From positions 186,001 to 250,000 of the forward strand of contig NZ_SLVF01000003.1 in NCBI RefSeq assembly GCF_004345365.1: a DNA stretch of 64,000 nucleotides, given 5' to 3'. Numbering within the stretch: the first letter of the stretch is position 1; each line of letters begins with the position of its first letter. Under the pieces are notes generated by a model that made no database searches, was not told the origin of the DNA, and saw nothing but the letters and a program-made list of their open reading frames with translations. Source of the DNA: Kribbella sp. VKM Ac-2568 (GTDB taxonomy: Bacteria; Actinomycetota; Actinomycetes; Propionibacteriales; Kribbellaceae). Both the position numbers and the translations under genes were made by a program. Positions 1 through 7,977 of the stretch are shown in pieces.

Positions 1-383
1 AGGCTCTGGGAGTCGCGCTGCCGAGGAACCACCCGCTCGCGACGTCGGACGCGGTCGCAGTACGGGAGTTGACGAACGAGACGCACTATCTCCCGCGCGA
101 CGACTTCGCTCCCGAGTGGAACGAGTTCATCCTGGCTTGCTGCCGTACTGCGGGATTCGCGCCGCGGCGGCACCCCGCGAGCACGGACGGGACGAGCTCC
201 GCGCTGGAGCTCGTGCGAGCCGGCGAGTGCGTCGCGCTCGGGTTGCTTTCCACGCCATTCCCCGACGGGGTCGTGGTCAAACCTCTCGCGGCCGGCGTCC
301 CGCCGTACGGGTGGTCGCTGCGCTGGCGTGACTCTTCGCGCGTTCCGGCCGCGGCCCTGGCCGCGCTCCGGTCGCTCGACTAG
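1..383 (+). CDS. LysR-family transcriptional regulator, C-terminal part (partial)
   Basis: The frame is open from the window edge to the stop at 381-383. The encoded tail has the pattern of a LysR substrate-binding domain: an ALPRNHPLA stretch, then a V-REL segment, and near the end a hydrophobic strand followed by a W-R-D-S-S region. LysR proteins bind DNA through an N-terminal helix-turn-helix, which lies outside the window here, and sense a small ligand through this domain. A TTG at 69 could be mistaken for a start, but homologous coding clearly continues upstream of it. Target and ligand cannot be inferred. Confidence 0.75.
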   Translation, partial: ALGVALPRNHPLATSDAVAVRELTNETHYLPRDDFAPEWNEFILACCRTAGFAPRRHPASTDGTSSALELVRAGECVALGLLSTPFPDGVVVKPLAAGVPPYGWSLRWRDSSRVPAAALAALRSLD

Positions 384-650
384 CTCCACTCTCCGTCACC
401 AGGACACGGGCCTTCAAGCTTGCTTCTGTCAGGTGACGGACAGTGGCGACGCCGGATACCGGACTGCGCCTGGCGGGCGGGTTTCGTCAACCAAGGCGGT
501 GTTTCCGGCGCGTCTTGACCCTGCGAGTTAGTCTCGTTCGGAGGTCGGATGCATAACTTCCCAATCCATGGGGTAGGAATGACCTCACAGATATTGACCG
601 CGGTCCAGACATGTGCCGCGCCGTGACTAACAGTCGCGAGGTCAAGAATC

Positions 651-1478
651 ATGGTTACCGTACTTGCACGCACCACCGTCGACGAGCAGACTGCAGCAAC
701 CGATCCGAAGCAGCGCCGCGACCACGCCACCCGCTCCCTTCTCGAGCGGCGAGCCGGCAGCACAGACGAAACACTCCGGCAGTCTCTGCTGGAGCAGGCG
801 ATCGAGCTCAACCTCGGCATCGCCCACAGCATCGCGAGCCGGTTCCGCGGCCGCGGTGTCGAAGCCGACGACCTTGACCAGGTCGCCTACCTCGGGTTGC
901 TCAAAGCGGCCCGGAGCTACCGCCCCGACACGGAGACGCCGTTCCTGGCGTACGCCGTACCGACCATCCGCGGCGAGGTGAAACGGTACTTCCGCGACTG
1001 CTCGTGGACCGTTCGCATCCCGCGCAGACTGCAGGAACTGCAGGGTTCGATCGCCTCCGTGCGGCCGCAACTCGTGCAGGATCTGCAGCGCGATCCCACC
1101 CTCGAGGAGCTCGCCGCGGAGCTCGGCACCACCGCGTCCGAGGTCGAGGCCGCGATCGCGGCGGACGGCTGCTTCTCCGTGCTGTCGCTGGACCGTCCCG
1201 TCGACGGTGAGTCGACCGCCAGCCTGGCCGACACGATCGCGGACGAGGAGGACAGCGCGTTCGAGCAGACCGAGGCGGTCGCCGTGCTCGAGCCGGTGCT
1301 GAACGAGCTCGCCCCGCGCGAACGCAGGATCCTCGAACTGCGCTTCGTCGAGGGTCACACCCAGGCCGACATCGGCGCCGAGATCGGCGTCAGCCAGATG
1401 CAGGTCTCCCGCCTGCTGCGCGGCATTCTCGACCGCCTGCGCGACCAGATCGAGCCCCCCGCCGCTGCCGCGGCCTGA
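651..1478 (+). CDS. SigB/SigF/SigG-type RNA polymerase sigma factor
   Basis: A 275-residue sigma-70 protein of the SigB/SigF (group 3) type. Region 2 spans about 45-115 (DDLDQVAYLGLLKA, then R-F-D/E-F-like EVKRYFRD), region 3 about 120-175 (P-R-R-L-Q-E-L with an LEELA helix), and region 4 about 215-262 (PRERRILELRF and the HTH GVSQMQVSRLLR). Such factors direct stress or developmental transcription and are usually held by an anti-sigma factor; none is adjacent, but a STAS antagonist-like gene lies at 15.8 kb. The ATG at 651 is preceded by a modest AGGT. Length and domain order are normal, with a low-complexity Ala tail. Which paralogue it is cannot be decided. Confidence 0.93.
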   Translation: MVTVLARTTVDEQTAATDPKQRRDHATRSLLERRAGSTDETLRQSLLEQAIELNLGIAHSIASRFRGRGVEADDLDQVAYLGLLKAARSYRPDTETPFLAYAVPTIRGEVKRYFRDCSWTVRIPRRLQELQGSIASVRPQLVQDLQRDPTLEELAAELGTTASEVEAAIAADGCFSVLSLDRPVDGESTASLADTIADEEDSAFEQTEAVAVLEPVLNELAPRERRILELRFVEGHTQADIGAEIGVSQMQVSRLLRGILDRLRDQIEPPAAAAA

Positions 1479-1514
1479 TCCCCTCCCGATCAGCCCGGTA
1501 GCGCCCTCCCCCGC

Positions 1515-1549
1515 GGTGGTCCGCCGTAAGCTTGACTCAGCGGACCACC
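1515..1549. promoter_or_regulatory. Perfect 10-bp inverted repeat between sigma factor and LigD-PE gene
   Basis: GGTGGTCCGC at 1515-1524 is exactly mirrored at 1540-1549, with a 15-base loop. It lies 37 bp after the sigma-factor stop and 22 bp before the next start. It could be a terminator (no T-tract follows) or an operator. Confidence 0.5.
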
Positions 1550-1571
1550 AGCGGAGGAGCAGGCACACTAG

Positions 1572-2078
1572 ATGCCAACGGCACCGATCTTTGTGGTCCA
1601 GCTGCACGACGCGCGCAGGCTGCACTACGACGTCCGGCTCGAGGTGGACGGCGTGCTGAAGTCGTGGGCGGTGCCGCGCGGGCCGTCGCTGGACCCGACC
1701 GTCAAGAGACTGGCGGTCCCGACCGGCGACCACTCGATCGAGTACGCCGAGTACGAGGGCGTCATCGCCGGCAGCGTGTACGGCAGTGGCGCGGTGATCG
1801 TCTGGGACGCCGGCGTCTACCAGAACCAGACCAGCGACAAGCGGGGCAAGCCGGTGTCTCCGGCCGACGCGATCGAGGGCGGCCATTTCCGGTTCCGGTT
1901 GCAGGGCGTCAAGCTGAGTGGCTCCTGGGCCTTCACCCGCACCGGACGTGACGGCGACTGGCTGCTGGTGAAGGTCCGCGACGACGCCGCGAATCCCTCG
2001 CTCGACCTCACCAGCGCCGAACCACAGTCGATCCTCAGCGGCCTCACCATCGAGGAGATGGCTGCCACGAAGGACTGA
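1572..2078 (+). CDS. Stand-alone LigD-type 3'-phosphoesterase domain protein
   Basis: 168 residues covering only the 3'-phosphoesterase (PE) domain found at the N-terminus of bacterial LigD. PE enzymes remove 3'-ribonucleoside or 3'-phosphate ends during non-homologous end joining. Seen here are FVVQ-HDARRLHYDVRLE (about 8-25) with the conserved His, His, Asp and Arg, then SWAVPRGPS, the DHSIEY motif carrying the second His and Tyr, and YGSGAVIVWDAG. Ligase and polymerase domains are absent, as in other free-standing PE proteins. GGAGGAG lies just upstream of the ATG. Ku and ligase genes are not in the window, so its pathway here is inferred from family only. Confidence 0.85.
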   Translation: MPTAPIFVVQLHDARRLHYDVRLEVDGVLKSWAVPRGPSLDPTVKRLAVPTGDHSIEYAEYEGVIAGSVYGSGAVIVWDAGVYQNQTSDKRGKPVSPADAIEGGHFRFRLQGVKLSGSWAFTRTGRDGDWLLVKVRDDAANPSLDLTSAEPQSILSGLTIEEMAATKD

Positions 2079-2082
2079 TCGG

Positions 2083-2391
2083 TCAGGCCAGGCCGAGCCG
2101 GATCAGGGCTGTCACCGCGATGCCGCCCGCGACCGCGAGCAGCATCGGCACCTTGACCAGGAACAGACCTCCCGCAGTACCGACTCCAACCAACTGGGTC
2201 CAGTCGAGTTCACTCCAGCCCTCACCCCCGAGCTCGGTGACGATCAGCCCTGCCAGCAGCACCGGCGCCGTCAACGCGGTCATCCTGATCGCCGTCGGCG
2301 GCAACTTGCGCTTGCCGATCACCAGCGGCGCACTCGCCTTCATCAACCAGCTGATCACCGTCACGGCCAGCACCGAGAGCCACAATTTCAT
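2083..2391 (-). CDS. azlD: AzlD-family branched-chain amino-acid export subunit
   Basis: 102 residues, nearly all hydrophobic, with three or four membrane helices. The opening TVISWLMKA and the later T-A-P-V-L-L-A-G strand suit AzlD, the small partner of AzlC in branched-chain amino-acid efflux. The start overlaps the azlC stop by four bases (ATGA), so the two are translationally coupled. It converges on the LigD-PE gene with only four bases between the stops. Confidence 0.85.
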   Translation of the reverse strand: MKLWLSVLAVTVISWLMKASAPLVIGKRKLPPTAIRMTALTAPVLLAGLIVTELGGEGWSELDWTQLVGVGTAGGLFLVKVPMLLAVAGGIAVTALIRLGLA

Positions 2392-3104
2392 GCCGTCTCA
2401 CCATCCTCCGGGAGTACGCCGAGCAGCGCGGCGGCGGTTGCTCCGAGCAGCGCATAGCCAGGGCTGGTCACGAAGAGCAGAGCCCCAGCGATGGCTCCGC
2501 CGAGCAAACCTGCGACGAGTGCGCGCCTGGACCGCCTGAGCTCGTCCAGCGCCAGCAGCAGGAAGAACGCCGGGAACGCGACGTCGATCCCCAACTTGTG
2601 CATGAGGTCCGGCGAGGGCGAGGTCAGGGCGCCGATCGCGGTACCGCTCACCCAGAGCAGCCACTGCGGCACGCTCGCACCGATCAGCCGAGCCACGTCG
2701 AAGCCACCATCGTTGCGGTGGGCAACGACAAACGAGGCGTCCACTAGGGCCTGCGCCTGCAGCGCCCGGGAGAACCGACTGCCCTGCAGGCTGTTGTTGA
2801 GCGCCACGCTCATCACCAGGTACCGGGCGTTGATCAGCGTCGCGGACGTGATCGCGGCCAGGGCGGAGCCAGTGGCCAGCGTCGTCAGCAGGGTGAACTG
2901 GGCCGACCCGGAGAACGCGAACATCGAGAAGAGCACCGGCAGCGCGAATCCCCAGCCCCGCGCCTGTGCCTCGGCTCCGAAGCTGAGAGCGAGCACGAAG
3001 GCAGCACTGCCGGGGCCGATGCCCAGCCGCATCCCGTCGATGAACTCCGCTCTCCGGTCGCCGGAGGCGGCTCCGCCGAACATGCTGGACACCGCCCGGC
3101 TCAT
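2388..3104 (-). CDS. azlC: AzlC-family branched-chain amino-acid permease
   Basis: A 238-residue integral membrane protein. Hallmarks of AzlC are visible: F-I-D-G-M-R near residue 20, LSFGAEA, FSMFAFSGSAQF in an early helix, and NARYLVMSVAL. With AzlD it exports branched-chain amino acids or analogues. The frame is open further upstream, but the ATG at 3104 overlaps the stop of the CGNR gene as ATGA and precedes the conserved region, so it is chosen. It forms a three-gene operon with the CGNR-finger gene and azlD, suggesting that the regulator controls export. Confidence 0.87.
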   Translation of the reverse strand: MSRAVSSMFGGAASGDRRAEFIDGMRLGIGPGSAAFVLALSFGAEAQARGWGFALPVLFSMFAFSGSAQFTLLTTLATGSALAAITSATLINARYLVMSVALNNSLQGSRFSRALQAQALVDASFVVAHRNDGGFDVARLIGASVPQWLLWVSGTAIGALTSPSPDLMHKLGIDVAFPAFFLLLALDELRRSRRALVAGLLGGAIAGALLFVTSPGYALLGATAAALLGVLPEDGETA

Positions 3105-3643
3105 GACTGCACCGCGCGGACTCGCTGGTAGTGGCGCTTGGCTCTGGCCCGGTTGCCGCAATCCCGCGAACTGCACCAGCGCCGCGAGCCGTTCTTGCTG
3201 CGATCCATGAACAGCCAGCCACAGTCGTCGTCCTGGCATTCACGGAGCCGGCTGAGATCCTCATGCTCCAGCAATCTCGCCGCTGACAGCGCCAGCGTCG
3301 CGGGCAGGTCGTCCGTCGTCCAATCGAGAGGCCGAACCCCCGTCGGCTTCGCCCGGGACAACGCATCAACCAGCAACTCTTGCAAGGCCTCCAGCTCGAC
3401 CTCTGCGGGCGCCTCGCCCCGCGCCAATGGGAGAGCCACCAGGTACGCCGTCTCGCGCACCCTGGTGACGTCTTCCAGCTTCGTGTACCTGGGCGCGCTC
3501 AGCCCGACCGCCGCACACCAGTCGTCCAAGGCTGCCGGGGTGGACAGCCGGTCGATCCACCGGGAGTCGTCGAGCCGCCACGAGACCGTGTTCAGCAGGT
3601 CCAGCAGCAGCTGTCCGCCGATCAGTTCGGGCAGGTAGCCCAT
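3101..3643 (-). CDS. CGNR zinc-finger (ABATE domain) transcriptional regulator
   Basis: 180 residues. The N-terminal two thirds form an ABATE-type ligand domain opening with L-I-G-G-Q-L-L-L-D-L-L-N-T. The C-terminus is the CGNR finger: cysteines at about 136, 141, 157 and 162, with the signature CSSRDCGNRARAKRHYQR. Family members are thought to be small-molecule-responsive DNA-binding proteins. It is the first gene of the operon with azlC and azlD. A good ribosome site (AGGTGAT) precedes the ATG, and an inverted repeat at 3660-3691 overlaps the likely promoter, suggesting autoregulation. Confidence 0.88.
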   Translation of the reverse strand: MGYLPELIGGQLLLDLLNTVSWRLDDSRWIDRLSTPAALDDWCAAVGLSAPRYTKLEDVTRVRETAYLVALPLARGEAPAEVELEALQELLVDALSRAKPTGVRPLDWTTDDLPATLALSAARLLEHEDLSRLRECQDDDCGWLFMDRSKNGSRRWCSSRDCGNRARAKRHYQRVRAVQS

Positions 3644-3659
3644 TGGGCATCACCTCACC

Positions 3660-3691
3660 CCTAACAAGCTAAAGCTGTTTTGCTCGTTAGG
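3660..3691 (-). promoter_or_regulatory. Candidate operator/promoter of the CGNR-azlCD operon
   Basis: CCTAACAAGC at 3660-3669 is matched in inverted orientation by GCTCGTTAGG at 3682-3691 (one mismatch), around an AT-richer centre that is itself nearly palindromic (AGCTAAAGCT). On the minus strand a TTGCCT is followed after 17 bases by TAGCTT, a plausible -35/-10 pair inside the repeat. It lies 17 bases upstream of the CGNR start. Confidence 0.55.
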
Positions 3692-3720
3692 CAATGCCGG
3701 GCGCGCCTGAATCCCGCGAC

Positions 3721-4365
3721 TCACCAACCGTCGAGGTGAAGGACCTCGTCGACGGACTGGCGCGCGGCCGGCTTGAAGGTGTCGCCGGTGTAGTACGCGG
3801 TCGGGATCAGCACGGACTGCCGGATGTGCTCCGGCAACCCGAGCAACTCCGAGATCTCCTGCTCATAGGTCAGGTGCAGCGTGGTCCAGGCCGTGCCCAG
3901 GCCGCGCGCCCGCGCCGCGAGGCAGTAACTCCACGCGGACGGGAGGATCGAGCCCCAGGTGCCGGCCTGGTTGACCGCGCCCAGCGACCTCACCTGCAGG
4001 CACGGGATGACCAGGACCGGAACCTCGCCCATCCGCTCACCCAGGTACTCGACACTCGACCCCACCCGCTGCTGGACCGGCGCCCGGTCCGGGTCGTCGG
4101 CGTACAGGCGGCCGGCCGCACCCGAGGACTTCAGGTACGCCGCGACCGAGCGGCCGTAGTACTCACCGATCGCCGCCCGCTTCTCCGGGTCCGTGATCAC
4201 CAGCCAGTGCCACGTCTGCCGGTTGCTGCCGGAGGGAGCCTGGAGTGCGATCTCGATGCACTCGCGGATCACCTCCGGCGGCACCGGCCGCTCGAGGTCG
4301 AGCCGCTTGCGGACGGTCCTGGTGGTGGTGAGCAGTTCGTCGGGGGTCAGGTCGAGTGTCGTCAC
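3721..4365 (-). CDS. Nitroreductase-family FMN oxidoreductase
   Basis: 214 residues with the nitroreductase fold: TTRTVRKR near residue 15 (the usual R-R/K-S-x-R region), APSGSNRQTWHW for FMN and substrate binding, and GLGTAWTTLH near 155-165. The family reduces nitro-aromatics, quinones or flavins with NAD(P)H. Length is normal. It has no operon partner: it sits alone between the azl regulator and an endopeptidase gene, all on the minus strand but separated by gaps of 39 bp or more. The substrate is unknown. Confidence 0.88.
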   Translation of the reverse strand: MTTLDLTPDELLTTTRTVRKRLDLERPVPPEVIRECIEIALQAPSGSNRQTWHWLVITDPEKRAAIGEYYGRSVAAYLKSSGAAGRLYADDPDRAPVQQRVGSSVEYLGERMGEVPVLVIPCLQVRSLGAVNQAGTWGSILPSAWSYCLAARARGLGTAWTTLHLTYEQEISELLGLPEHIRQSVLIPTAYYTGDTFKPAARQSVDEVLHLDGW

Positions 4366-4404
4366 CCGGGTAGTCTGTCAGGCCGTTTGCGGCGTTCTCT
4401 GTGG

Positions 4405-5388
4405 TCAGCAGACATACATGCTGTTCGGGTGCACCTTCTCGCAGTACCGGACATGCAGGTGGTTGTCGTGCGCGGGCCACTCGGCGGTCAGGCCCTCGCT
4501 GATCAAGGTCGGGTCGTTGAACCAGATGAACTTGACGTGGCCGGGGGCGGCCGCACGGATCGCCTGAACCAGTTGCCGGGTCGCGACCCGGTCGTACGTC
4601 GTGGACTGCCAGGTGATCCGGCCGGCGGTGCACTGCGCGTTGTCGGTGCGGATCGGCCAGATGTCGATGTCCATGCCGCTCTCGTGACTGCCGTGACCGG
4701 GGATGTCGCCGCCGTGCTCGAACCCGGCGTCGCCGTACCCGACCTTGCCCTGGTTCGTGCTGCCGAAGGAGCGAGTGCCCTGCTCCAGTTGAGCAATGGC
4801 GGCAGCGGCGGCCCAGTTGGCGGCGGTCCCGTTGCCGTCCGGGTCCTGGTCGCAGAGGTTCGCGTTGAAGTCCGGGTAGTCGTAGTGCCAGGTGAGGTTG
4901 CGCCAGGTGATCGGGCCGACGATGCCGTCCGCGCCGATGCCCGCGTGCGACTGGAACGACACCACCGCGTCGCGGACCGCAGGATTGAAGACGCCGTCGA
5001 CGGGGAGGGTGAGGCGGCGCTTCGCGTTGAGCTCGACCTGGAGCGCCTTCACGGCCGCGTTGTTGTCGCCGGAGCGGATCGTCGGGACCAGCGCACCCCA
5101 GGTCTGCGGACCGACGATGCCGTCCGAGCCGAGGCCCTTGGCGGTCTGGAAGGCCTTCGCGGCGGCCACCGTGGAGGCGCCGAAGACTCCGTCCGCGGCC
5201 GTTGACTGGCCGTTGTGCTGCAGCAGGTACTGGATCGCCAGTACGTCGGCGCCGCGGTTTCCGCTGCTCTGGGTCGGGAAGAACGCGTTCGCGTACGCCT
5301 GCGCGGTACCGGGGATGAGGCCGGCCAGGAGGATCGCGGCCAGCAGGGCCGGTCCGATGCGTTTGAGGGAGGGCACGGTTGTCTCCAT
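4405..5388 (-). CDS. Secreted peptidoglycan-binding LAS-type murein endopeptidase
   Basis: 327 residues. A signal peptide (about 1-31, ending AQA) precedes two PG_binding_1 repeats (about 45-100 and 107-165, each with a D-G-x-V/F-G-P-x-T-W type ending). The C-terminal domain resembles penicillin-insensitive murein endopeptidase: HGSHESGMDID at 232-242 supplies a His and Asp zinc ligand and HDNHLH at 307-312 supplies the final HxH. It should cleave peptidoglycan cross-links outside the cell. The frame extends 34 codons upstream, but the ATG at 5388 directly precedes the signal peptide. Confidence 0.87.
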   Translation of the reverse strand: METTVPSLKRIGPALLAAILLAGLIPGTAQAYANAFFPTQSSGNRGADVLAIQYLLQHNGQSTAADGVFGASTVAAAKAFQTAKGLGSDGIVGPQTWGALVPTIRSGDNNAAVKALQVELNAKRRLTLPVDGVFNPAVRDAVVSFQSHAGIGADGIVGPITWRNLTWHYDYPDFNANLCDQDPDGNGTAANWAAAAAIAQLEQGTRSFGSTNQGKVGYGDAGFEHGGDIPGHGSHESGMDIDIWPIRTDNAQCTAGRITWQSTTYDRVATRQLVQAIRAAAPGHVKFIWFNDPTLISEGLTAEWPAHDNHLHVRYCEKVHPNSMYVC

Positions 5389-5491
5389 TCGGGGCGGTGA
5401 GCGGCTGATCTCCGTGAGTGACTGTCCTCTGCGCGCCACTTTCGGGGAGAAACTTCCTATCCGCAAGGTTTCACCCTCCCGTTCGGGCAAT

Positions 5492-7003
5492 TCACCGGCC
5501 GATCAGCGGCACCACGGGAAAGGTGTGGTCCTGCCAGATCAGGCGGGAGGTCTCCTCCGGGTAGGCGGTGACGACCGAGTGGGCATCGAAGATCTGGGTG
5601 AGGCGTTTCTCGGTGTCGTAGGCAGGCCAGCCGGGGTCGCCGTGGGCGGCGAACGTTGTCCATGCGGTGCGCATCTCCGCCGACAGCGTTTCTGCTTCGG
5701 GGGATGGGCTTTCGCCGATGAGCATGGCGGTCTGGCCGCTGTCCAGGTTGCCGAACACGAGCGGCACGTCGAGGCCATGGCAGGCGCCGAGGACGCCGCC
5801 CATGCCCGGGGCCGGCCAGGTCAGCTCGTAGACGTGGACCCGGCCGCCGCCGGCGGTCTGTGCCTGGGCGAGGTGCAAGGAGGGCATGCGGAACAGCCAG
5901 TCCGAATGGACCAGTTCGTAGAGTTCGTCAGGGCCCGCGTCCGGAAACGCGTCCCGGTAGCGGCGTTCCCCGTCCGAGCCGGGGGCGAAGACACGCAGGG
6001 CGGCGGCCGCCTGCTCCTGCGTCACCTCGCCGAGCAGGCTGCCGAGGGCGGTGAACAGCCGCTGCTCGTCGCGTGTGTGGCCGACCAGCAGGTCGATGTC
6101 CCGGTCGGCGCCGTCGGCGACTGCCCGCCATGGGATGACCGGCAGGACGTCACCGTCGACGACCGGGGCGAACAGGATCGACCGGTGCGCCACCTGGCCC
6201 CACCGCGGCGCCCGCTCGGTCATCGTGGCGGCGACCGCGTCACCAGCGACGACCAGCAGCGCCGGATCCACCGTGGCCAGCTCCGCCACTGTGGGGCGCA
6301 ACCCCAGCTCACCGGCGCAGGCAGTGGCGATGTCGGCGGCGAGCTCCGTCGAGAAGAACGTGCCCGGCACACTCTGTGCGATGGCCCGGCGGAACAGCCC
6401 GGCCGCCCGCGGCATCGCCAGCAGGGCGGCGATCGAGCCGGCGCCCGCCGACTCGCCGAAGACGGTGACCCGGCCCGGGTCCCCGCCGAAGACCTGGATG
6501 TTGTCGTGCACCCACTCAAGCGCGGCGATCTGGTCGAGCAGCCCCCGGTTGGACGGCGCCCCCTCGATCTGCGCGAAGCCTTCGACACCGACGCGGTAGT
6601 TGAACGTCACCACGACGACGCCGCCGTCCCGCGCGAGGCGGCGACCGTCAAGTTCGGGACTGCTGGACTTGCCGATCGTGTAGGCGCCGCCGTGGACCCA
6701 CACCATGACCGGAAGTTTCGCGTCCGGGTCGGGATCGGGCGACCAGACATTGACCGTCAGCCAGTCGTCGCCCGCAGCGCCCCCCGACAGCTCGTCCCTG
6801 CCGAACACTTCGGGCTGAGGGGGCGGCGGACCGTACGACACGGCCGCCCGTACCCCGTTCCAGCCTCGTACCGGCCGCGGTGCGGCAAAGCGGAGTTCGC
6901 CGACCGGCGCCTCGGCGAACGGGATGCCACGGAACACCGCCACGCCGGCCTCACGCCTGCCACGCAGTACCCCGGCTGCCGTACGGACTTCAGACAGCGT
7001 CAT
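5492..7003 (-). CDS. Type B carboxylesterase (para-nitrobenzyl esterase-like)
   Basis: 503 residues of alpha/beta-hydrolase fold. It carries the early FRGIPFAEAPVG motif, the oxyanion strand VWVHGGAY (about 100-107), the nucleophile elbow FGESAGAGS with Ser at about 185, and a late GACHGLDVPLVFGN segment with the catalytic His. No signal peptide is visible when started at 7003. That ATG has GAAGGGA upstream, whereas the longer frame adds 37 unrelated residues. The family hydrolyses carboxylic esters; the substrate is unknown. Confidence 0.92.
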   Translation of the reverse strand: MTLSEVRTAAGVLRGRREAGVAVFRGIPFAEAPVGELRFAAPRPVRGWNGVRAAVSYGPPPPQPEVFGRDELSGGAAGDDWLTVNVWSPDPDPDAKLPVMVWVHGGAYTIGKSSSPELDGRRLARDGGVVVVTFNYRVGVEGFAQIEGAPSNRGLLDQIAALEWVHDNIQVFGGDPGRVTVFGESAGAGSIAALLAMPRAAGLFRRAIAQSVPGTFFSTELAADIATACAGELGLRPTVAELATVDPALLVVAGDAVAATMTERAPRWGQVAHRSILFAPVVDGDVLPVIPWRAVADGADRDIDLLVGHTRDEQRLFTALGSLLGEVTQEQAAAALRVFAPGSDGERRYRDAFPDAGPDELYELVHSDWLFRMPSLHLAQAQTAGGGRVHVYELTWPAPGMGGVLGACHGLDVPLVFGNLDSGQTAMLIGESPSPEAETLSAEMRTAWTTFAAHGDPGWPAYDTEKRLTQIFDAHSVVTAYPEETSRLIWQDHTFPVVPLIGR

Positions 7004-7267
7004 GGTTCCCTTCCGGGTTCCGTCTGAGCGGCTACGAGGGCACAGGGACATACTCCTGGCCCAGGGCACCGCCGATTCTTCCGCCGCGACGAGATGCGTG
7101 CCAGCCATTTTCATGAGGGTCGGCTCCAGCTGAGCCCACAGCTCGTCCTGCTCGGCTCGCCAGCAGGCATGACGATGCCGTCGGCGCGGATGATGCCGTC
7201 GGCAATGATTCTGCTCGCGCTGGACTCGACGGATCCCGCGAGCCGGCCCTGCGCCGGATGGAACTGG

Positions 7268-7888
7268 CTACTCGAACGGCTTGGGGTCGCCGGCGCCGAT
7301 CCGGACGATCTCGGGGACGTCGGAGGAGAAGTCGATCACCGTGGTCGGCTCGGTGCCGCAGTCGCCGGAGTCGATCACCGCGTCGATCTGGTGGTCGAGC
7401 AGTTCCTTGATCTCCCAGCCCTGCGTCATCGGCTCCTCCTCGTCCGGCATCAGCAGCGTGCTGGACAGCAGCGGCTCGCCGAGCTCCTCGAGCAGCGCCT
7501 GGGTGACGACGTGGTCGGGGATCCGGACACCGACCGTTTTCTTCTTCGGGTGCAGCAGCCGGCGCGGCACCTCCTTGGTCGCGGGCAGGATGAACGTGTA
7601 GCTGCCCGGCGTGGCCGCCTTGATCGAGCGGAACACCGCGTTGCTGATGTGCACGAACTGCCCGAGCTGCGCGAAGTCCTGGCACACCAGCGTGAAGTGG
7701 TGCCGGTCGTCGAGGTGCCGGATGGTCCGGATCCGGTCGATCCCGTCCTTGTTCCCCAACTGCACCCCGAGCGCGAAGCAGGAGTCCGTCGGATACGCGA
7801 TCAGCCCGTCGTTGCGAATCAGGTCGACAACCTGCCCGATCGCACGCTTCTGCGGATTCTCCGGATGCACATCGAAATACCTCGCCAT
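7268..7888 (-). CDS. Sua5/YrdC/YwlC-family protein (YciO branch)
   Basis: 206 residues of the YrdC fold: a DGLIAYPTDSCFALG strand-loop near 28-42, R-H-L-D-D-R, the KKKTVGVRIPDH segment, and a late DSGDCG-EPTTVIDF motif that binds the acyl-adenylate. Sua5/TsaC proteins make threonylcarbamoyl-adenylate for t6A in tRNA. The YciO branch, which this resembles in length and ending, has uncertain activity. The ATG at 7888 is preceded by CTCGGGGG. The 264 bp upstream of the esterase gene (7004-7267) hold no gene, only a 12-bp direct repeat GATGCCGTCGGC occurring twice near 7170-7203. Confidence 0.85.
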   Translation of the reverse strand: MARYFDVHPENPQKRAIGQVVDLIRNDGLIAYPTDSCFALGVQLGNKDGIDRIRTIRHLDDRHHFTLVCQDFAQLGQFVHISNAVFRSIKAATPGSYTFILPATKEVPRRLLHPKKKTVGVRIPDHVVTQALLEELGEPLLSSTLLMPDEEEPMTQGWEIKELLDHQIDAVIDSGDCGTEPTTVIDFSSDVPEIVRIGAGDPKPFE

Positions 7889-7977
7889 CCCCCGAGCCTA
7901 GTGCCCACTCCACCCACACCCCGGATCGCCCGCGCCCGGCTGCGACAAAGGAGTCGGTGGGATCTTCTCCCGCAGTA

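Noticed and set aside
3694..5205. A 503-codon plus-strand frame over nitroreductase and endopeptidase genes
   Set aside because: Antisense shadow with Val/Arg/Gly/Asp-rich, motif-free translation.
4892..7027. A 711-codon plus-strand open frame across the endopeptidase and esterase genes
   Set aside because: Same antisense composition; both minus-strand genes have full catalytic motifs.
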